Assembly: GCA_947174705.1 (NCBI GenBank)
Contig: CAMWKB010000015.1
Span: 1-32,962, forward strand
From: an uncultured Lachnospiraceae bacterium
Lineage (GTDB): Bacteria; Bacillota; Clostridia; Lachnospirales; Lachnospiraceae
Length of the DNA stretch: 32,962 bases
Direction of reading: 5' to 3'
Positions 7,898 to 16,222 of this stretch are shown piece after piece. Position 1 is the stretch's first letter; every line of letters starts with the position of its first letter. Below the pieces are notes generated by a model. That model was given only the letters and a program-made list of their open reading frames with translations, had not been told where the DNA came from and did no database searches. Made by a program: the position numbers and the translations under genes.

Positions 7898-10009
7898 TTA
7901 GCCATGAATCTTTTCAGAACTTTCTAAAACCACAAACTCCCACCCCTTCAGTATAATAGAATTTCCATCCGTAATGGTGCTTTCCGTATTCACCTCACCA
8001 GTATTCATGTCGCCATTTTTCAGATCATCATCCCCACGCATCAATATAACCGCATTCTGCCCATGATATGTCACCGTCTTCACATCATCCGAATAATTAA
8101 AATAGTAAACAATTTCTTTCCCCAAATCATTTACGCCCCTTTTAATAATTACGGGATACTCCACATCAGGAATGTCAACATCGGCTTTACTGCATAGGAA
8201 ACGAAGCACATCTTTAAGAATTTTTTCATCAAAATAGCAACCAAGGTACGCTGCCGTTCCCTTGCCATATTTATTATAAGTAATAGCTGAGTATTTTCCC
8301 CAGTGAGGATGCTCATAGTATGCCAATGTTGAAGCTGTGGATGGTTTAAGCAGCTCCATCCAGTATTTAACGGTGTTTTCGGAGTTTTCAGTCAATTGGA
8401 TGTCATTAAAATTAATTGACTGGGTCGATTGTAGGTGGTTTTCAAATTTTAGACCTACATTGACTGCGTCGGTAAATTGGTCGTATGTCATTCCAAACAC
8501 GTCTGTCAGGTTGTATGGAAGGTCATCATGATAAATTTTTAACATAGTATCCGAAACTGCTGATTTAAAGGTAGAAATCAAATGTCCGCCTTGCTCAACA
8601 TAGGTGCGAAGTGCATTGACAACTGTGTCGGAAACACTGTATAGGGCTGGAGTAATCAATACTTTGTACTGACTAAATAAGTCAGTATCAGCATCGCACA
8701 GGATATCGCACTCAATGTTTAATTTATAAAGTGCATCATAAATCCATCTGACGATATCGTTATAGTTAGTGTCATCATGAACCTGAAACCACTGCAAGCC
8801 TACAAGTGATTCATGGGAAAGAAGCATTGCAACGGAAGACTTCTTTTTAAGGTTTTTAAGGTGGCTACCGTACTTTTCAAAGTCGGCGCCTATAAGACAG
8901 GCTTCTTCGTAAGTGGCATTTTCCTTGAGGTTATGGCTGAGAATACCTTTCCAGTATGATTCAATAGCATTATGTATGGAATGCCAGTTCCAGTACATAA
9001 CGGAGTTAGAGCCCGAAGCAAGGTGGCTGAAGGCCTGGAGGCGGAGCTGTCCGGGATAGGGAAGCCAGCCATGATTGCCCTGTGCTTCGGTTTCCAGTAT
9101 CAGATAATTATCCTTTTTGATGGAGCGTGCTATAGCCCCTCCAAAAGAAATTTCAATACCGGTAAGAGCCTGTGCCGAAGGGTGATAAATGTCAAAACCA
9201 ACTACACTAAGCGGCTTGGCAGCCTCCCATTGATTAACCTCCGGCTGGAGGCCATAAGAGATACCGCGCCATTCGTAATCAAAGTTATGCGTAATAAACT
9301 GATCTGAGCGGGCGTATTCCTTAACTATGGAGCATTGCCATGAGAAAAAATCAGTTACAAGTTTTCGCTGGAATTTCTGGTATTCGGCGCCGAAACTTCC
9401 GTTTATCGTACCGCGGATATCGGGAATATCTTCCCATGCATTGATGCGGTTGCTCCAGTAGTCTAAGCCGAACTCGTGATTCAGGGCATCAAGGTCATTG
9501 TTAAAAATTTCTTTTAAGTAATCTGCAAATTTTGCCTGAGCATATGTACTGCAGGTATCATAGGCTTTGGTTTCGTTATCCAACTGAAAGCCGATAACAT
9601 GTTTATAAGGAACTACCTCTTCCATGAGCCTGCGGATTATGATTTCCACATGCTTTAAGTACATTGGATGTGTAATATCCATGTTCTGTCTGCGTCCGTA
9701 GCGTTCCTGTCCGGCATGGGTCTGGGTAAGTATATCAGGGTACTTAGCGGCAAGCCATGTGGGGACCGCATAGGACGGGGTTCCGACAATTACCTGAATA
9801 CCGTATTTTTCAGAGGCCTTAAGCATACGGTGTAGATGTGTGAAATCAAATACACCCTCCTGAGGCTCCCATGTGCTCCATGTAGATTCTGCAATACGGA
9901 TTACGTTTATTTTTGCCTTTTTCATCATTTCCATATCGGTTTCAATTCTGTCATAAGGCAGGTATTCATCATAATATGCTGCTCCAAATAATATTTTATC
10001 CGTTTTCAT
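7898..10009 (-). CDS. ganA: Beta-galactosidase, glycoside hydrolase family 42
   Basis: 703 residues from the ATG at 10009. Longer forms begin at TTG 10057 or ATG 10015 but lack support, and the TTG lies between the -10 box and the operator. The product begins with the GH42 pattern F-G-A-A-Y-Y-D-E-Y-x-P-Y-D-R and M-K-K-A-x-I-N-V-I-R-I-A-E-S-T-W. The acid/base glutamate is in QLDNETKAYD (about E146). The nucleophile is probably in ILETEAQ (about E306), followed by Y-W-N-W. A trimerisation domain and C-terminal beta domain follow. No signal peptide, so it acts inside the cell on galacto-oligosaccharides. It diverges from a LacI regulator and lies next to a GH53/ABC locus, like B. subtilis GanA. 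Hydrolysis of other beta-galactosides is possible. Confidence 0.92.
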   Translation of the reverse strand: MKTDKILFGAAYYDEYLPYDRIETDMEMMKKAKINVIRIAESTWSTWEPQEGVFDFTHLHRMLKASEKYGIQVIVGTPSYAVPTWLAAKYPDILTQTHAGQERYGRRQNMDITHPMYLKHVEIIIRRLMEEVVPYKHVIGFQLDNETKAYDTCSTYAQAKFADYLKEIFNNDLDALNHEFGLDYWSNRINAWEDIPDIRGTINGSFGAEYQKFQRKLVTDFFSWQCSIVKEYARSDQFITHNFDYEWRGISYGLQPEVNQWEAAKPLSVVGFDIYHPSAQALTGIEISFGGAIARSIKKDNYLILETEAQGNHGWLPYPGQLRLQAFSHLASGSNSVMYWNWHSIHNAIESYWKGILSHNLKENATYEEACLIGADFEKYGSHLKNLKKKSSVAMLLSHESLVGLQWFQVHDDTNYNDIVRWIYDALYKLNIECDILCDADTDLFSQYKVLITPALYSVSDTVVNALRTYVEQGGHLISTFKSAVSDTMLKIYHDDLPYNLTDVFGMTYDQFTDAVNVGLKFENHLQSTQSINFNDIQLTENSENTVKYWMELLKPSTASTLAYYEHPHWGKYSAITYNKYGKGTAAYLGCYFDEKILKDVLRFLCSKADVDIPDVEYPVIIKRGVNDLGKEIVYYFNYSDDVKTVTYHGQNAVILMRGDDDLKNGDMNTGEVNTESTITDGNSIILKGWEFVVLESSEKIHG

Positions 10010-10048
10010 AGACATTCTCACTTTCATTTTTTTAATTTCATAACTGTG

Positions 10049-10086
10049 TTTGCGCAAATTCTATCATAAAACCCGATAAAGGTAAA
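10049..10086 (-). promoter_or_regulatory. Beta-galactosidase promoter with overlapping palindromic operator
   Basis: Minus-strand TTTACC (10081-10086), a 17-base spacer and TAGAAT (10058-10063) are followed at once by the perfect palindrome TTTGCGCAAA (10049-10058). The palindrome covers the expected +1, the position expected for a LacI-family repressor. Its TTGCGCA half-site also occurs downstream of the -10 box of the galactanase operon. Confidence 0.6.
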
Positions 10087-10146
10087 GAAAGAGCATAGTT
10101 AAAAAAGTTAAATAAAGTTAAAAAGTCAAATACTTCCTATTTTAAT

Positions 10147-10175
10147 TTGATATTATCTTCATAATATATTATGCT
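10147..10175 (+). promoter_or_regulatory. Promoter of the LacI-family regulator
   Basis: TTGATA (10147-10152) and TATGCT (10170-10175) are separated by 17 bases. Two copies of TGTACAT follow in the leader (10181-10187 and 10227-10233) and might be an autoregulatory site. The leader to the ATG is about 85 bases. Confidence 0.5.
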
Positions 10176-10267
10176 AGATGTGTACATGTGTTTTTTATAT
10201 CATTTTATTTTAGAAAATTCCTTCACTGTACATTCTATATAAAATCCAGGAAAGGTTTAATACACTT

Positions 10268-11287
10268 ATGGCTGACAACAGGAACCTGACAATCTCAGAT
10301 ATTGCCAATGAACTGGGAGTATCCAAAACTACCGTATCACGCGCAATATCGGGTAAGGGACGCATAGGCGATGAGACAAGAAATAAAGTCTTAGATTATA
10401 TAAAAGAGCATGATTATCGTCCTAATGTTATTGCCAAGGGGTTGGCAAAATCCAAGACATATAATATCTGTCTTGTAATTCCGGGGGATTATAATATTGT
10501 AGAACTGCCATTTTTCCAGAATTGTATGCTTGGTATCAGTAAAATTGCTTCGTCAATGGATTATGATGTGCTCATTTCAATGGTGACGGAGAAAGATATT
10601 TCGCAGCTTAAGCGTATTGTAATTAATCATAAGGCGGACGGTATGATTTTAACCAGAACCCATGTGCATGATGAAACTGCGCAGTATCTTAAGGAAATGG
10701 GAGTTCCCTTTGTAACGATAGGAAGTATGGAAGATACTTCGGTAGTGCAGATTGATAATGACCACAAGGCTGCCTGCGCTGCTCTTACGAAGAAGCTGCT
10801 TGAGCAGGGCGCGGAAAGAATGGCGCTTATCGGGGGCAGCAGGGAGTATATGGTAACGGTAAACAGGCTGAATGGTTTTCTTGAGGCTTTTACCCGGATG
10901 GATAAAAAGCCGGAAGACGGTAATATATATCTGGATGTGGGAAATGAAAGAAAAGTGTCGCAAATTGTTGACGAGCTTTTGGAAAAGGACGTAGACTGTA
11001 TTATCACGATGGATGATTACCTTTGTAACTGTGTATTGAATACATTGCGACAGAAAAAAGTCGCAGTCCCCGGGCGGATAAAAGTAGCATCTTTTTATGA
11101 CAGTTCCATGTTAGAAAATTATATTCCTTCGGTAACTTCCATAGTATTTAATGTGGAGGAGCTTGGCGAAATGACCTGCCGCACGCTTCTCAGGATGATA
11201 AAAGGCGAGAAAGTACCCGCAAGAACTTTGCTTGGATATAAAATGGCGATGCGGGAGTCCACTTCTGATACTGCGCCTAATCCATAG
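10268..11287 (+). CDS. LacI-family transcriptional regulator of the galactan locus
   Basis: 339 residues. The N-terminal LacI HTH (about 8-54) is clear: I-S-D-I-A-N-E-L-G-V-S-K-T-T-V-S-R-A-I-S-G-K-G-R-I, then T-R-x-K-V-L-D-Y-I and Y-R-P-N-V-I-A-K-G-L-A. A periplasmic-binding-protein-like sensor domain follows (about 62-335). It sits between the divergent GH42 gene and the galactanase operon, so it is the likely GanR-type repressor released by galactobiose or related sugars; the effector is inferred. The ribosome site (AAAGG, 10251-10255) is 12 bases from the ATG, longer than usual. No clear terminator follows, but the next operon has its own promoter. Confidence 0.9.
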   Translation: MADNRNLTISDIANELGVSKTTVSRAISGKGRIGDETRNKVLDYIKEHDYRPNVIAKGLAKSKTYNICLVIPGDYNIVELPFFQNCMLGISKIASSMDYDVLISMVTEKDISQLKRIVINHKADGMILTRTHVHDETAQYLKEMGVPFVTIGSMEDTSVVQIDNDHKAACAALTKKLLEQGAERMALIGGSREYMVTVNRLNGFLEAFTRMDKKPEDGNIYLDVGNERKVSQIVDELLEKDVDCIITMDDYLCNCVLNTLRQKKVAVPGRIKVASFYDSSMLENYIPSVTSIVFNVEELGEMTCRTLLRMIKGEKVPARTLLGYKMAMRESTSDTAPNP

Positions 11288-11299
11288 CAAATAAAAGAG

Positions 11300-11311
11300 T
11301 TTTGTACAAAA
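11300..11311. promoter_or_regulatory. Perfect 12-bp palindrome downstream of the regulator
   Basis: TTTTGTACAAAA lies 13 bases after the regulator stop and about 40 bases before the next -35 box. It shares the TGTACA core with two sites in the regulator's own leader. It could be a protein-binding site, but AT-rich palindromes of this length arise by chance. Confidence 0.25.
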
Positions 11312-11350
11312 TATATAATTCGGATGTGTTTAAATAGTAAATAATATACA

Positions 11351-11379
11351 TTGACAATAATTAAGCAATTTGCTATTCT
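11351..11379 (+). promoter_or_regulatory. Promoter of the galactanase operon
   Basis: Consensus TTGACA (11351-11356), a 17-base spacer and TATTCT (11374-11379). It is the best sigma-A-type promoter in this region and precedes the 613-residue protein, zinc-ribbon and GH53 genes. Confidence 0.7.
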
Positions 11380-11385
11380 TTTACA

Positions 11386-11405
11386 GTGAACAACCGATTG
11401 CGCAC
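11386..11405 (+). promoter_or_regulatory. Candidate LacI-type operator
   Basis: GTGAACAA-CCGA-TTGCGCAC is an imperfect palindrome (6 of 8 positions per arm) with a central CG, starting 7 bases after the -10 box. The TTGCGCA half-site matches the palindrome at the divergent GH42 promoter, which suggests one repressor controls both units. Confidence 0.5.
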
Positions 11406-11462
11406 CAGTAAAATAAGAGAGATATAGTTGTTTATATAATGACGAAAGGTGAGGGTGACAGA

Positions 11463-13304
11463 ATGGATAATAAGTTTATAGTAAACATCATCCATCGTCC
11501 GGAGATGGTTCCGGAATATGCGGAAAAGGTAACCGGACACGGAAAAGAGGAAGATATCGGCAGAAAAGCGCTGCTGACAGAATCCTTAGACATTTTTAAG
11601 ACACAGCAGTCTATTGCGCACAAGAACGGACTGAAAACTACTATTCAGATGACATACGCTTCTTTGTTTAATGATGAAGCGGTAGAGCTTGCAAAGGCTG
11701 ACCATGAGAAATACGGTGATGAGATAGCACTGTCTTTGCTTGGTCTGCCATGTAAAGAATTCCGTGAAAAGTATAAGACCAAGGATTTCTGCATCTGGAT
11801 GTTTTCGATGGAAGATAAGAAATCCATCGTGGACGACGTATTTGGCAAATTCCATGACCGTTTTGGTTTTTATCCCGAATCTACAGGCTCCTATTACATG
11901 GATGCAGATTTGGTAAATTATATTAAAGAAAAATATCCTATGGTAAAATGTGCAGTTGCAACCTGCTGGGAAGAGGGACCTAAAGCATATCATACCTGCA
12001 ATAATTCATGGTATACATTTATGGACGGCGGTCCGTGGGCACCGTGGATTCCAAGTAAGCAGAATGTCCATGCACCGGCAGCTAACGAAGAAGAAGACAG
12101 CGGTATTGTAGCAATTCCTCACTTATCCCGCGATTTGCTTGCATGCTATGACGGAAACGGCTCTAATTTCGGAACTCATCCGCAGAACGTGCTTCGCGGT
12201 ATGATATATGACAGCAAGACATGGGATTTCCCTTATTTATATAATCTGATTGACCAGTACCGCGATCTTGCTAAATATAACAATGGTTATGCTTACAACA
12301 TGATGTTTGTAGGACCCGGCTGGATGAACAAAATGGGCCGCTGGGAAGCGCCATATGAGCTTTTGCTTAAATCTTATGAAGACGGAATGGCTTATTACGG
12401 TCAGTTGAAAAAGGAAGGCAAGCTCGATGATATGACAATGGCGGAGTTTGCTGATTATTATCGTCAGAAAAAGACTTTTACCGAGCCTGAATGTGCTCTT
12501 TGGAGAGATATTTTATACGGATCTGACAAACAGTTGTTCTGGTATTGCGACCCATTCATGAGAGTCTGCGCAAATATGGACCAGGGCGGCGCGATTGTTG
12601 ATTTAAGACCTTATGCAGCTAAGTTAGAGTGGCCCGTAGGAATAGGAACCAAGCATATAACCGATGCATCTTATCCTTTCTTAATTCAGGAAAAATACAG
12701 GGCAGGATACTTTACACACTATGCAGGTGAAGGTACGGTAAGAAGCGCAAAGCTTACTTATAACGGAGAAGAAGTGGATTTGTGCCTGTGCAGAACCAAG
12801 GCTCATTTTTCACAAGAAGGAAATACAAGAATCTTAACACTTGACCCTGTTGACATTGAGTTTTATAATTTAACTGTTAAGCTTCAGACCAAGATGTATT
12901 TCGAAGAGGGCAGTTCTGCCATCAAGATTGAAAGAAATATTCTTGAAATGAGCAATCCTGACGCAGAGGTTGAAATTAACGAATACATGGTAGCATGTTA
13001 CGGAACAACCGAGTATACCGAGGATATGAGCAATATTACTCTGAGCTGCACCGACGGGGCCTCAAGCAAAGAGATTAAGTATGAATACAAATGCCGCGAG
13101 GAACAGATGCAGGGTGCAACGGAAGTTGTGGCAGTTGTTCCCGAAATCGAAACAAGAGTTTCATTAAGCTGTGAGAAAAAAGCTGCAGTCGGCTATATAA
13201 AAGAAGGCTACGCTTTCTCACCGATGTTTACACTGGGTTATACAACTAAGTTAAAAGATAAGGAGGTATTTGCAACATGGCTCAATCTGGCAAAGGCAAA
13301 TTAA
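11463..13304 (+). CDS. Protein of unknown function in the galactan operon (613 aa, carbohydrate-enzyme-like)
   Basis: The ATG at 11463 is chosen because AAAGGTGAGG ends 8 bases before it; an upstream ATG at 11439 has no ribosome site. No signal peptide or membrane segment. Residues about 1-340 look like an alpha/beta barrel: N-I-I-H-R-P-E, a strand with T-T-I-Q-M-T-Y-A, G-F-Y-P-E-S-T-G-S-Y-Y-M-D-A-D, and an unusually Trp-, His- and Pro-rich stretch (GGPWAPWIPSKQNVHAPA). Residues about 390-613 look beta-rich, as in accessory domains of glycosidases. The layout resembles GH57- or deacetylase-like barrels, but no catalytic pair can be assigned and I do not recognise the family with confidence. 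It is the first gene of the operon, before zinc-ribbon and GH53 genes, so a role in galactoside breakdown is inferred from position only. Confidence 0.6.
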   Translation: MDNKFIVNIIHRPEMVPEYAEKVTGHGKEEDIGRKALLTESLDIFKTQQSIAHKNGLKTTIQMTYASLFNDEAVELAKADHEKYGDEIALSLLGLPCKEFREKYKTKDFCIWMFSMEDKKSIVDDVFGKFHDRFGFYPESTGSYYMDADLVNYIKEKYPMVKCAVATCWEEGPKAYHTCNNSWYTFMDGGPWAPWIPSKQNVHAPAANEEEDSGIVAIPHLSRDLLACYDGNGSNFGTHPQNVLRGMIYDSKTWDFPYLYNLIDQYRDLAKYNNGYAYNMMFVGPGWMNKMGRWEAPYELLLKSYEDGMAYYGQLKKEGKLDDMTMAEFADYYRQKKTFTEPECALWRDILYGSDKQLFWYCDPFMRVCANMDQGGAIVDLRPYAAKLEWPVGIGTKHITDASYPFLIQEKYRAGYFTHYAGEGTVRSAKLTYNGEEVDLCLCRTKAHFSQEGNTRILTLDPVDIEFYNLTVKLQTKMYFEEGSSAIKIERNILEMSNPDAEVEINEYMVACYGTTEYTEDMSNITLSCTDGASSKEIKYEYKCREEQMQGATEVVAVVPEIETRVSLSCEKKAAVGYIKEGYAFSPMFTLGYTTKLKDKEVFATWLNLAKAN

Positions 13305-13495
13305 ATTACAGATGTCCCTCCTGTTTTATGAGAGACTTAGATATTGATATGTTTTATGATAAAGATAAAAATGAATATCATTGTATCCGCTGCCAATATG
13401 TAGGCACCGAGGAGGATATTCTTGAGAAAAACGAGATGGTAAGATTCCGTTACAGAGATGCCATGAAGCGTTTTACAAAGTTTGATTTCGATTAA
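13277..13495 (+). CDS. Small zinc-ribbon protein (72 aa)
   Basis: Starts inside the previous gene (28-bp overlap, different frame) behind a strong AAGGAGG at 13262-13268, so translation is probably coupled. Four cysteines, CPSC (13-16) and CIRC (36-39), are spaced as in a zinc ribbon. The C-terminus is a charged helix with R-F-R-Y-R-D-A-M-K-R-F. No enzymatic motif. It may be a small zinc-binding partner or regulator of a neighbouring enzyme; its function is unknown. The strong ribosome site and fixed place in the operon argue that it is real despite its size. Confidence 0.75.
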   Translation: MAQSGKGKLNYRCPSCFMRDLDIDMFYDKDKNEYHCIRCQYVGTEEDILEKNEMVRFRYRDAMKRFTKFDFD

Positions 13496-13516
13496 TATTT
13501 CAGGTTGGAGATAAGT

Positions 13517-14626
13517 ATGGATTTTTTAAAAGGTATGGACCTGTCCACCCTTAAAGAAGTGGAAGCCTTAGGCGGTAAGTTTTATGATAAGGGCGTAGAG
13601 AAGGATGTTGTGGATATCCTTAAAAGCTACGGCGTAAATGCGGTACGTCTGAGGATATGGAATGACCCGTATACCGAGGATGGCAAGCCTTATGGGGCGG
13701 GAACTAACGACCTTCCTACCACAATAGAACTTGCAAGGAGGATGCTGGGTAAAGGTATGGAGGTACTTCTGGACTTCCATTACAGTGATTTTTGGGCTGA
13801 CCCCGGCAAACAGAGAGTGCCTAAAGCATGGCAGGGCATGAATCTTGAGCAATTAGAAAATGCGGTTTATGAATATACTAAGGAAACTTTGGAAAGTATG
13901 AAAAGAGAGGGCGCAATGCCTACCCTTGTTCAGGTTGGAAATGAAATAACCAACGGAATTCTCTGGCCATACGGACAGACGCCGGATTATGATTCTCTTA
14001 TACGGCTTATAAATGCCGGTATAAAAGGAGTCCGGGCGGTAGACTTAGATATTCCTATTATGCTTCATCTTGATAACGGCGGAAATAATGCGCTCTATCG
14101 CGAGTGGTTTGACCATTATATGGAAAAAGGCGAAGATTTCCAGATTATAGGCTTATCGTACTATCCTTTCTGGCATGGCAGTATGGAAGGTTTGCGTAAT
14201 AATATGAACGATATTGCGGTAAGATATGGTAAGGAACTTATGATTGCCGAAGTATCTATGGGCTTTACTATGGAAGATTATGCTTCCTATGAGAAACTTG
14301 AACCACATCAGAGAAAAGGGATGGCAACCAGACAGGAAGTTGTTGATAAAATAGATTATCCAATGACTAAAGATGGCCAGAAACAGTTTCTTACGGATAT
14401 TTTTAATATAATTAAACAGGTTCCGGAGAATAAGGGCAGAGGATATTTCTATTGGGAAGCGGCGTGGATTCCGATAGCCGGTTCCGGTTGGGCGTCGGAT
14501 GAGGCCATTGCCTATATGAAGGAAAAGGGCCCCGGCGGTAACGAATGGGCAAATCAGGCATTGTTTGATTATGACGGAAATGCGCTTCCGGCGTTAGAAG
14601 TAGTAAGAGATTTTGAATTTAATTAA
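13517..14626 (+). CDS. ganB: Arabinogalactan endo-beta-1,4-galactanase, GH53, no signal peptide
   Basis: 369 residues from the ATG at 13517, with GGAG six bases upstream; a TTG at 13505 would add four residues. The TIM barrel starts at once with F-L-K-G-M-D-L-S and shows the GH53 landmarks R-L-R-I-W-N-D-P, D-F-H-Y-S-D-F-W-A-D-P-x-x-Q, acid/base glutamate in VQVGNEITNG (E143), nucleophile in IAEVSMG (E245), and Y-W-E-A-A-W-I-P. It cuts beta-1,4-galactan backbones. There is no secretion signal, so it should act in the cytoplasm on imported galacto-oligosaccharides, unlike the secreted B. subtilis GanB. It lies nine bases after the zinc-ribbon stop codon region (21 bp to this ATG) in the same operon. 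Confidence 0.92.
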   Translation: MDFLKGMDLSTLKEVEALGGKFYDKGVEKDVVDILKSYGVNAVRLRIWNDPYTEDGKPYGAGTNDLPTTIELARRMLGKGMEVLLDFHYSDFWADPGKQRVPKAWQGMNLEQLENAVYEYTKETLESMKREGAMPTLVQVGNEITNGILWPYGQTPDYDSLIRLINAGIKGVRAVDLDIPIMLHLDNGGNNALYREWFDHYMEKGEDFQIIGLSYYPFWHGSMEGLRNNMNDIAVRYGKELMIAEVSMGFTMEDYASYEKLEPHQRKGMATRQEVVDKIDYPMTKDGQKQFLTDIFNIIKQVPENKGRGYFYWEAAWIPIAGSGWASDEAIAYMKEKGPGGNEWANQALFDYDGNALPALEVVRDFEFN

Positions 14627-14653
14627 TAAAAATTAAATTTTGTTTTATTTTTT
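14616..14653 (+). terminator. Weak AT-only terminator after GH53
   Basis: The perfect 9-bp stem AATTTAATT/AATTAAATT (14616-14624 with 14631-14639) overlaps the stop codon and runs into a T-rich tract to 14653. With no G-C pairs, it probably allows partial read-through into the transporter genes. Confidence 0.4.
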
Positions 14654-14661
14654 GGTATAAG

Positions 14662-14687
14662 ATGTGCATGCACATTTTATATATAAT
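14662..14687 (+). promoter_or_regulatory. Perfect 14-bp palindrome next to a -10 box before the sugar-binding protein gene
   Basis: ATGTGCATGCACAT (14662-14675) is followed seven bases later by TATAAT (14682-14687). No good -35 box is visible at the right distance because the palindrome occupies that region. This suggests either activator- or repressor-controlled transcription of the transporter genes. Confidence 0.45.
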
Positions 14688-14753
14688 AAAAAGCTATGGA
14701 ACTGCATTATGCGGATTCCTAAGTAATTTTTAAGAAAGAGAGAGGAAGAAGTT

Positions 14754-16112
14754 ATGAAGAAGAAAGTATTAGCAACATTACTTGCAACATCAATGGTTGC
14801 TGCTTGTCTTGCAGGCTGCGGAAACTCCGGAAACACAGGGGATACTTCAGCAAACAATTCTGCTACGACAGATAATGCAGCAAGCAACACTACAGCAGAC
14901 AATGCGCCTGCTGACAATCAGGCAGCAGATAATACTGCAGCTCCGGATGCATCAGACCCGGTTGCAACATTGATTGCAAACACAGACGGTACGGTAGCTC
15001 TTAAGGTATGGGCATCTGAGGAAGATCAGACTCTTACAAGTAATCTTATTGAGGAGTTTAAGTCAGAGTATTCTGATGTAACATTTGATATCACACTTGG
15101 TTCAGAATCAGAGTCTACAGCAAAAGATACTATTTTGACTGACGTAGAAGCAGCAGCAGATGTATTTGCTTTTGCAGATGACCAGATTAATGAACTGGTA
15201 CAGGCAGGAGCTCTTCAGCCTGTAGCAACTACTTATACTTATGATGTAGAATCAGAAAACGTAGCAGGCGCTGTAGAGGCTGCTACTGTAGACGGAACAT
15301 TATATGCTTATCCTATGACTGCTGACAACGGATATTTCATGTTCTATGATGCATCCGTATTTACAGAGGATGATGTAAAGTCATTAGAAACCATGATTGA
15401 AGTAGCAGATGCAGCAGGTAAGAAAGTAGCTATGTGTGTATCTGATGGATGGTATATCTATTCATTCTTCCAGGGTGCAGGCTATGAGCTGACATTGAAT
15501 GACGATATGTCTAACACATGTACATGGAATGCTGATGGTGCAACTGATGTAGCACAGGCAATTATCGATTTATGTGCATCCGATGCATTTGTTGATATGA
15601 CTGACGAGCAGATGGCTACCGCAATTACCGAAGGTACTGTTGTAGCAGCAGTAAACGGTACATGGAGAGCTGAAACAGCATCAGATGCATGGGGTGAGAA
15701 CTATGCGGCTACCAAACTGCCTACTTTCAAAGTAGCAGGCAAGGACTGCCAGATGTCTTCTTATTCAGGATACAAATTAATCGGCGTTAACCCTCATGCA
15801 GATAATTTAGGATGGGCTATGCTCCTTGCTGAATACCTCACAAATGAGCATTCACAGGCAGCAAGATTTGGAGAAAGAGGCCTTGGTCCTTCCAATCTTG
15901 CAGTTGGTGCTTCATCTGCAGTACAGGAAGATCCTGCTATTGCAGCATTAGCAGAGCAGGCAGCTTTTGCTACACCTCAGCGTGTTGGCGGAAACTACTG
16001 GGATCCTGCTAAGACATTAGGAAATATCTTAGCTCAGGGTAATCCTGACGGAACAGACCTTCAGACACTGCTTGATACCGCTGTAGAAGGTATCACAGCA
16101 CCTGTTCAATAA
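14754..16112 (+). CDS. Sugar ABC transporter substrate-binding lipoprotein (GanS/MalE-like)
   Basis: 452 residues. Signal peptide with lipobox LAGC (Cys22), then a low-complexity Ala/Asn/Thr/Asp linker (about 23-68), then a MalE-type binding domain opening with V-A-L-K-V-W-A-S-E-E-D. It would capture sugars at the outer face of the membrane for the two permeases downstream; the GH42/GH53 setting points to beta-1,4-galacto-oligosaccharides. GAGAGAGGAAG precedes the ATG. A 14-bp palindrome and -10 box lie upstream, and a stem-loop separates it from the permeases, the usual way of making more binding protein than permease. No ATPase gene is present in the locus. Confidence 0.9.
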   Translation: MKKKVLATLLATSMVAACLAGCGNSGNTGDTSANNSATTDNAASNTTADNAPADNQAADNTAAPDASDPVATLIANTDGTVALKVWASEEDQTLTSNLIEEFKSEYSDVTFDITLGSESESTAKDTILTDVEAAADVFAFADDQINELVQAGALQPVATTYTYDVESENVAGAVEAATVDGTLYAYPMTADNGYFMFYDASVFTEDDVKSLETMIEVADAAGKKVAMCVSDGWYIYSFFQGAGYELTLNDDMSNTCTWNADGATDVAQAIIDLCASDAFVDMTDEQMATAITEGTVVAAVNGTWRAETASDAWGENYAATKLPTFKVAGKDCQMSSYSGYKLIGVNPHADNLGWAMLLAEYLTNEHSQAARFGERGLGPSNLAVGASSAVQEDPAIAALAEQAAFATPQRVGGNYWDPAKTLGNILAQGNPDGTDLQTLLDTAVEGITAPVQ

Positions 16113-16149
16113 GATGATGGGCTGACGGTTAATAACACTTGTTTTTTAT

Positions 16150-16184
16150 ACCCCGCAGTCCATTCGGAATGCGGGGTGCTATTT
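16150..16184 (+). terminator. Intercistronic stem-loop after the binding-protein gene
   Basis: A perfect 8-bp GC-rich stem ACCCCGCA/TGCGGGGT (16150-16157 with 16170-16177), 12-base loop, followed by GCTATTTT. The T-tract is short, so it is likely a partial terminator or RNA-stabilising hairpin before the permease genes. Confidence 0.65.
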
Positions 16185-16222
16185 TAGTATGATACATAAA
16201 AATACTCTGAGAGGGGGTTTCT

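Noticed and set aside
10010-10057. 16-residue N-terminal extension of the GH42 protein from a TTG at 10057
   Set aside because: The TTG overlaps the operator and expected transcription start; the family pattern begins right after the ATG at 10009.
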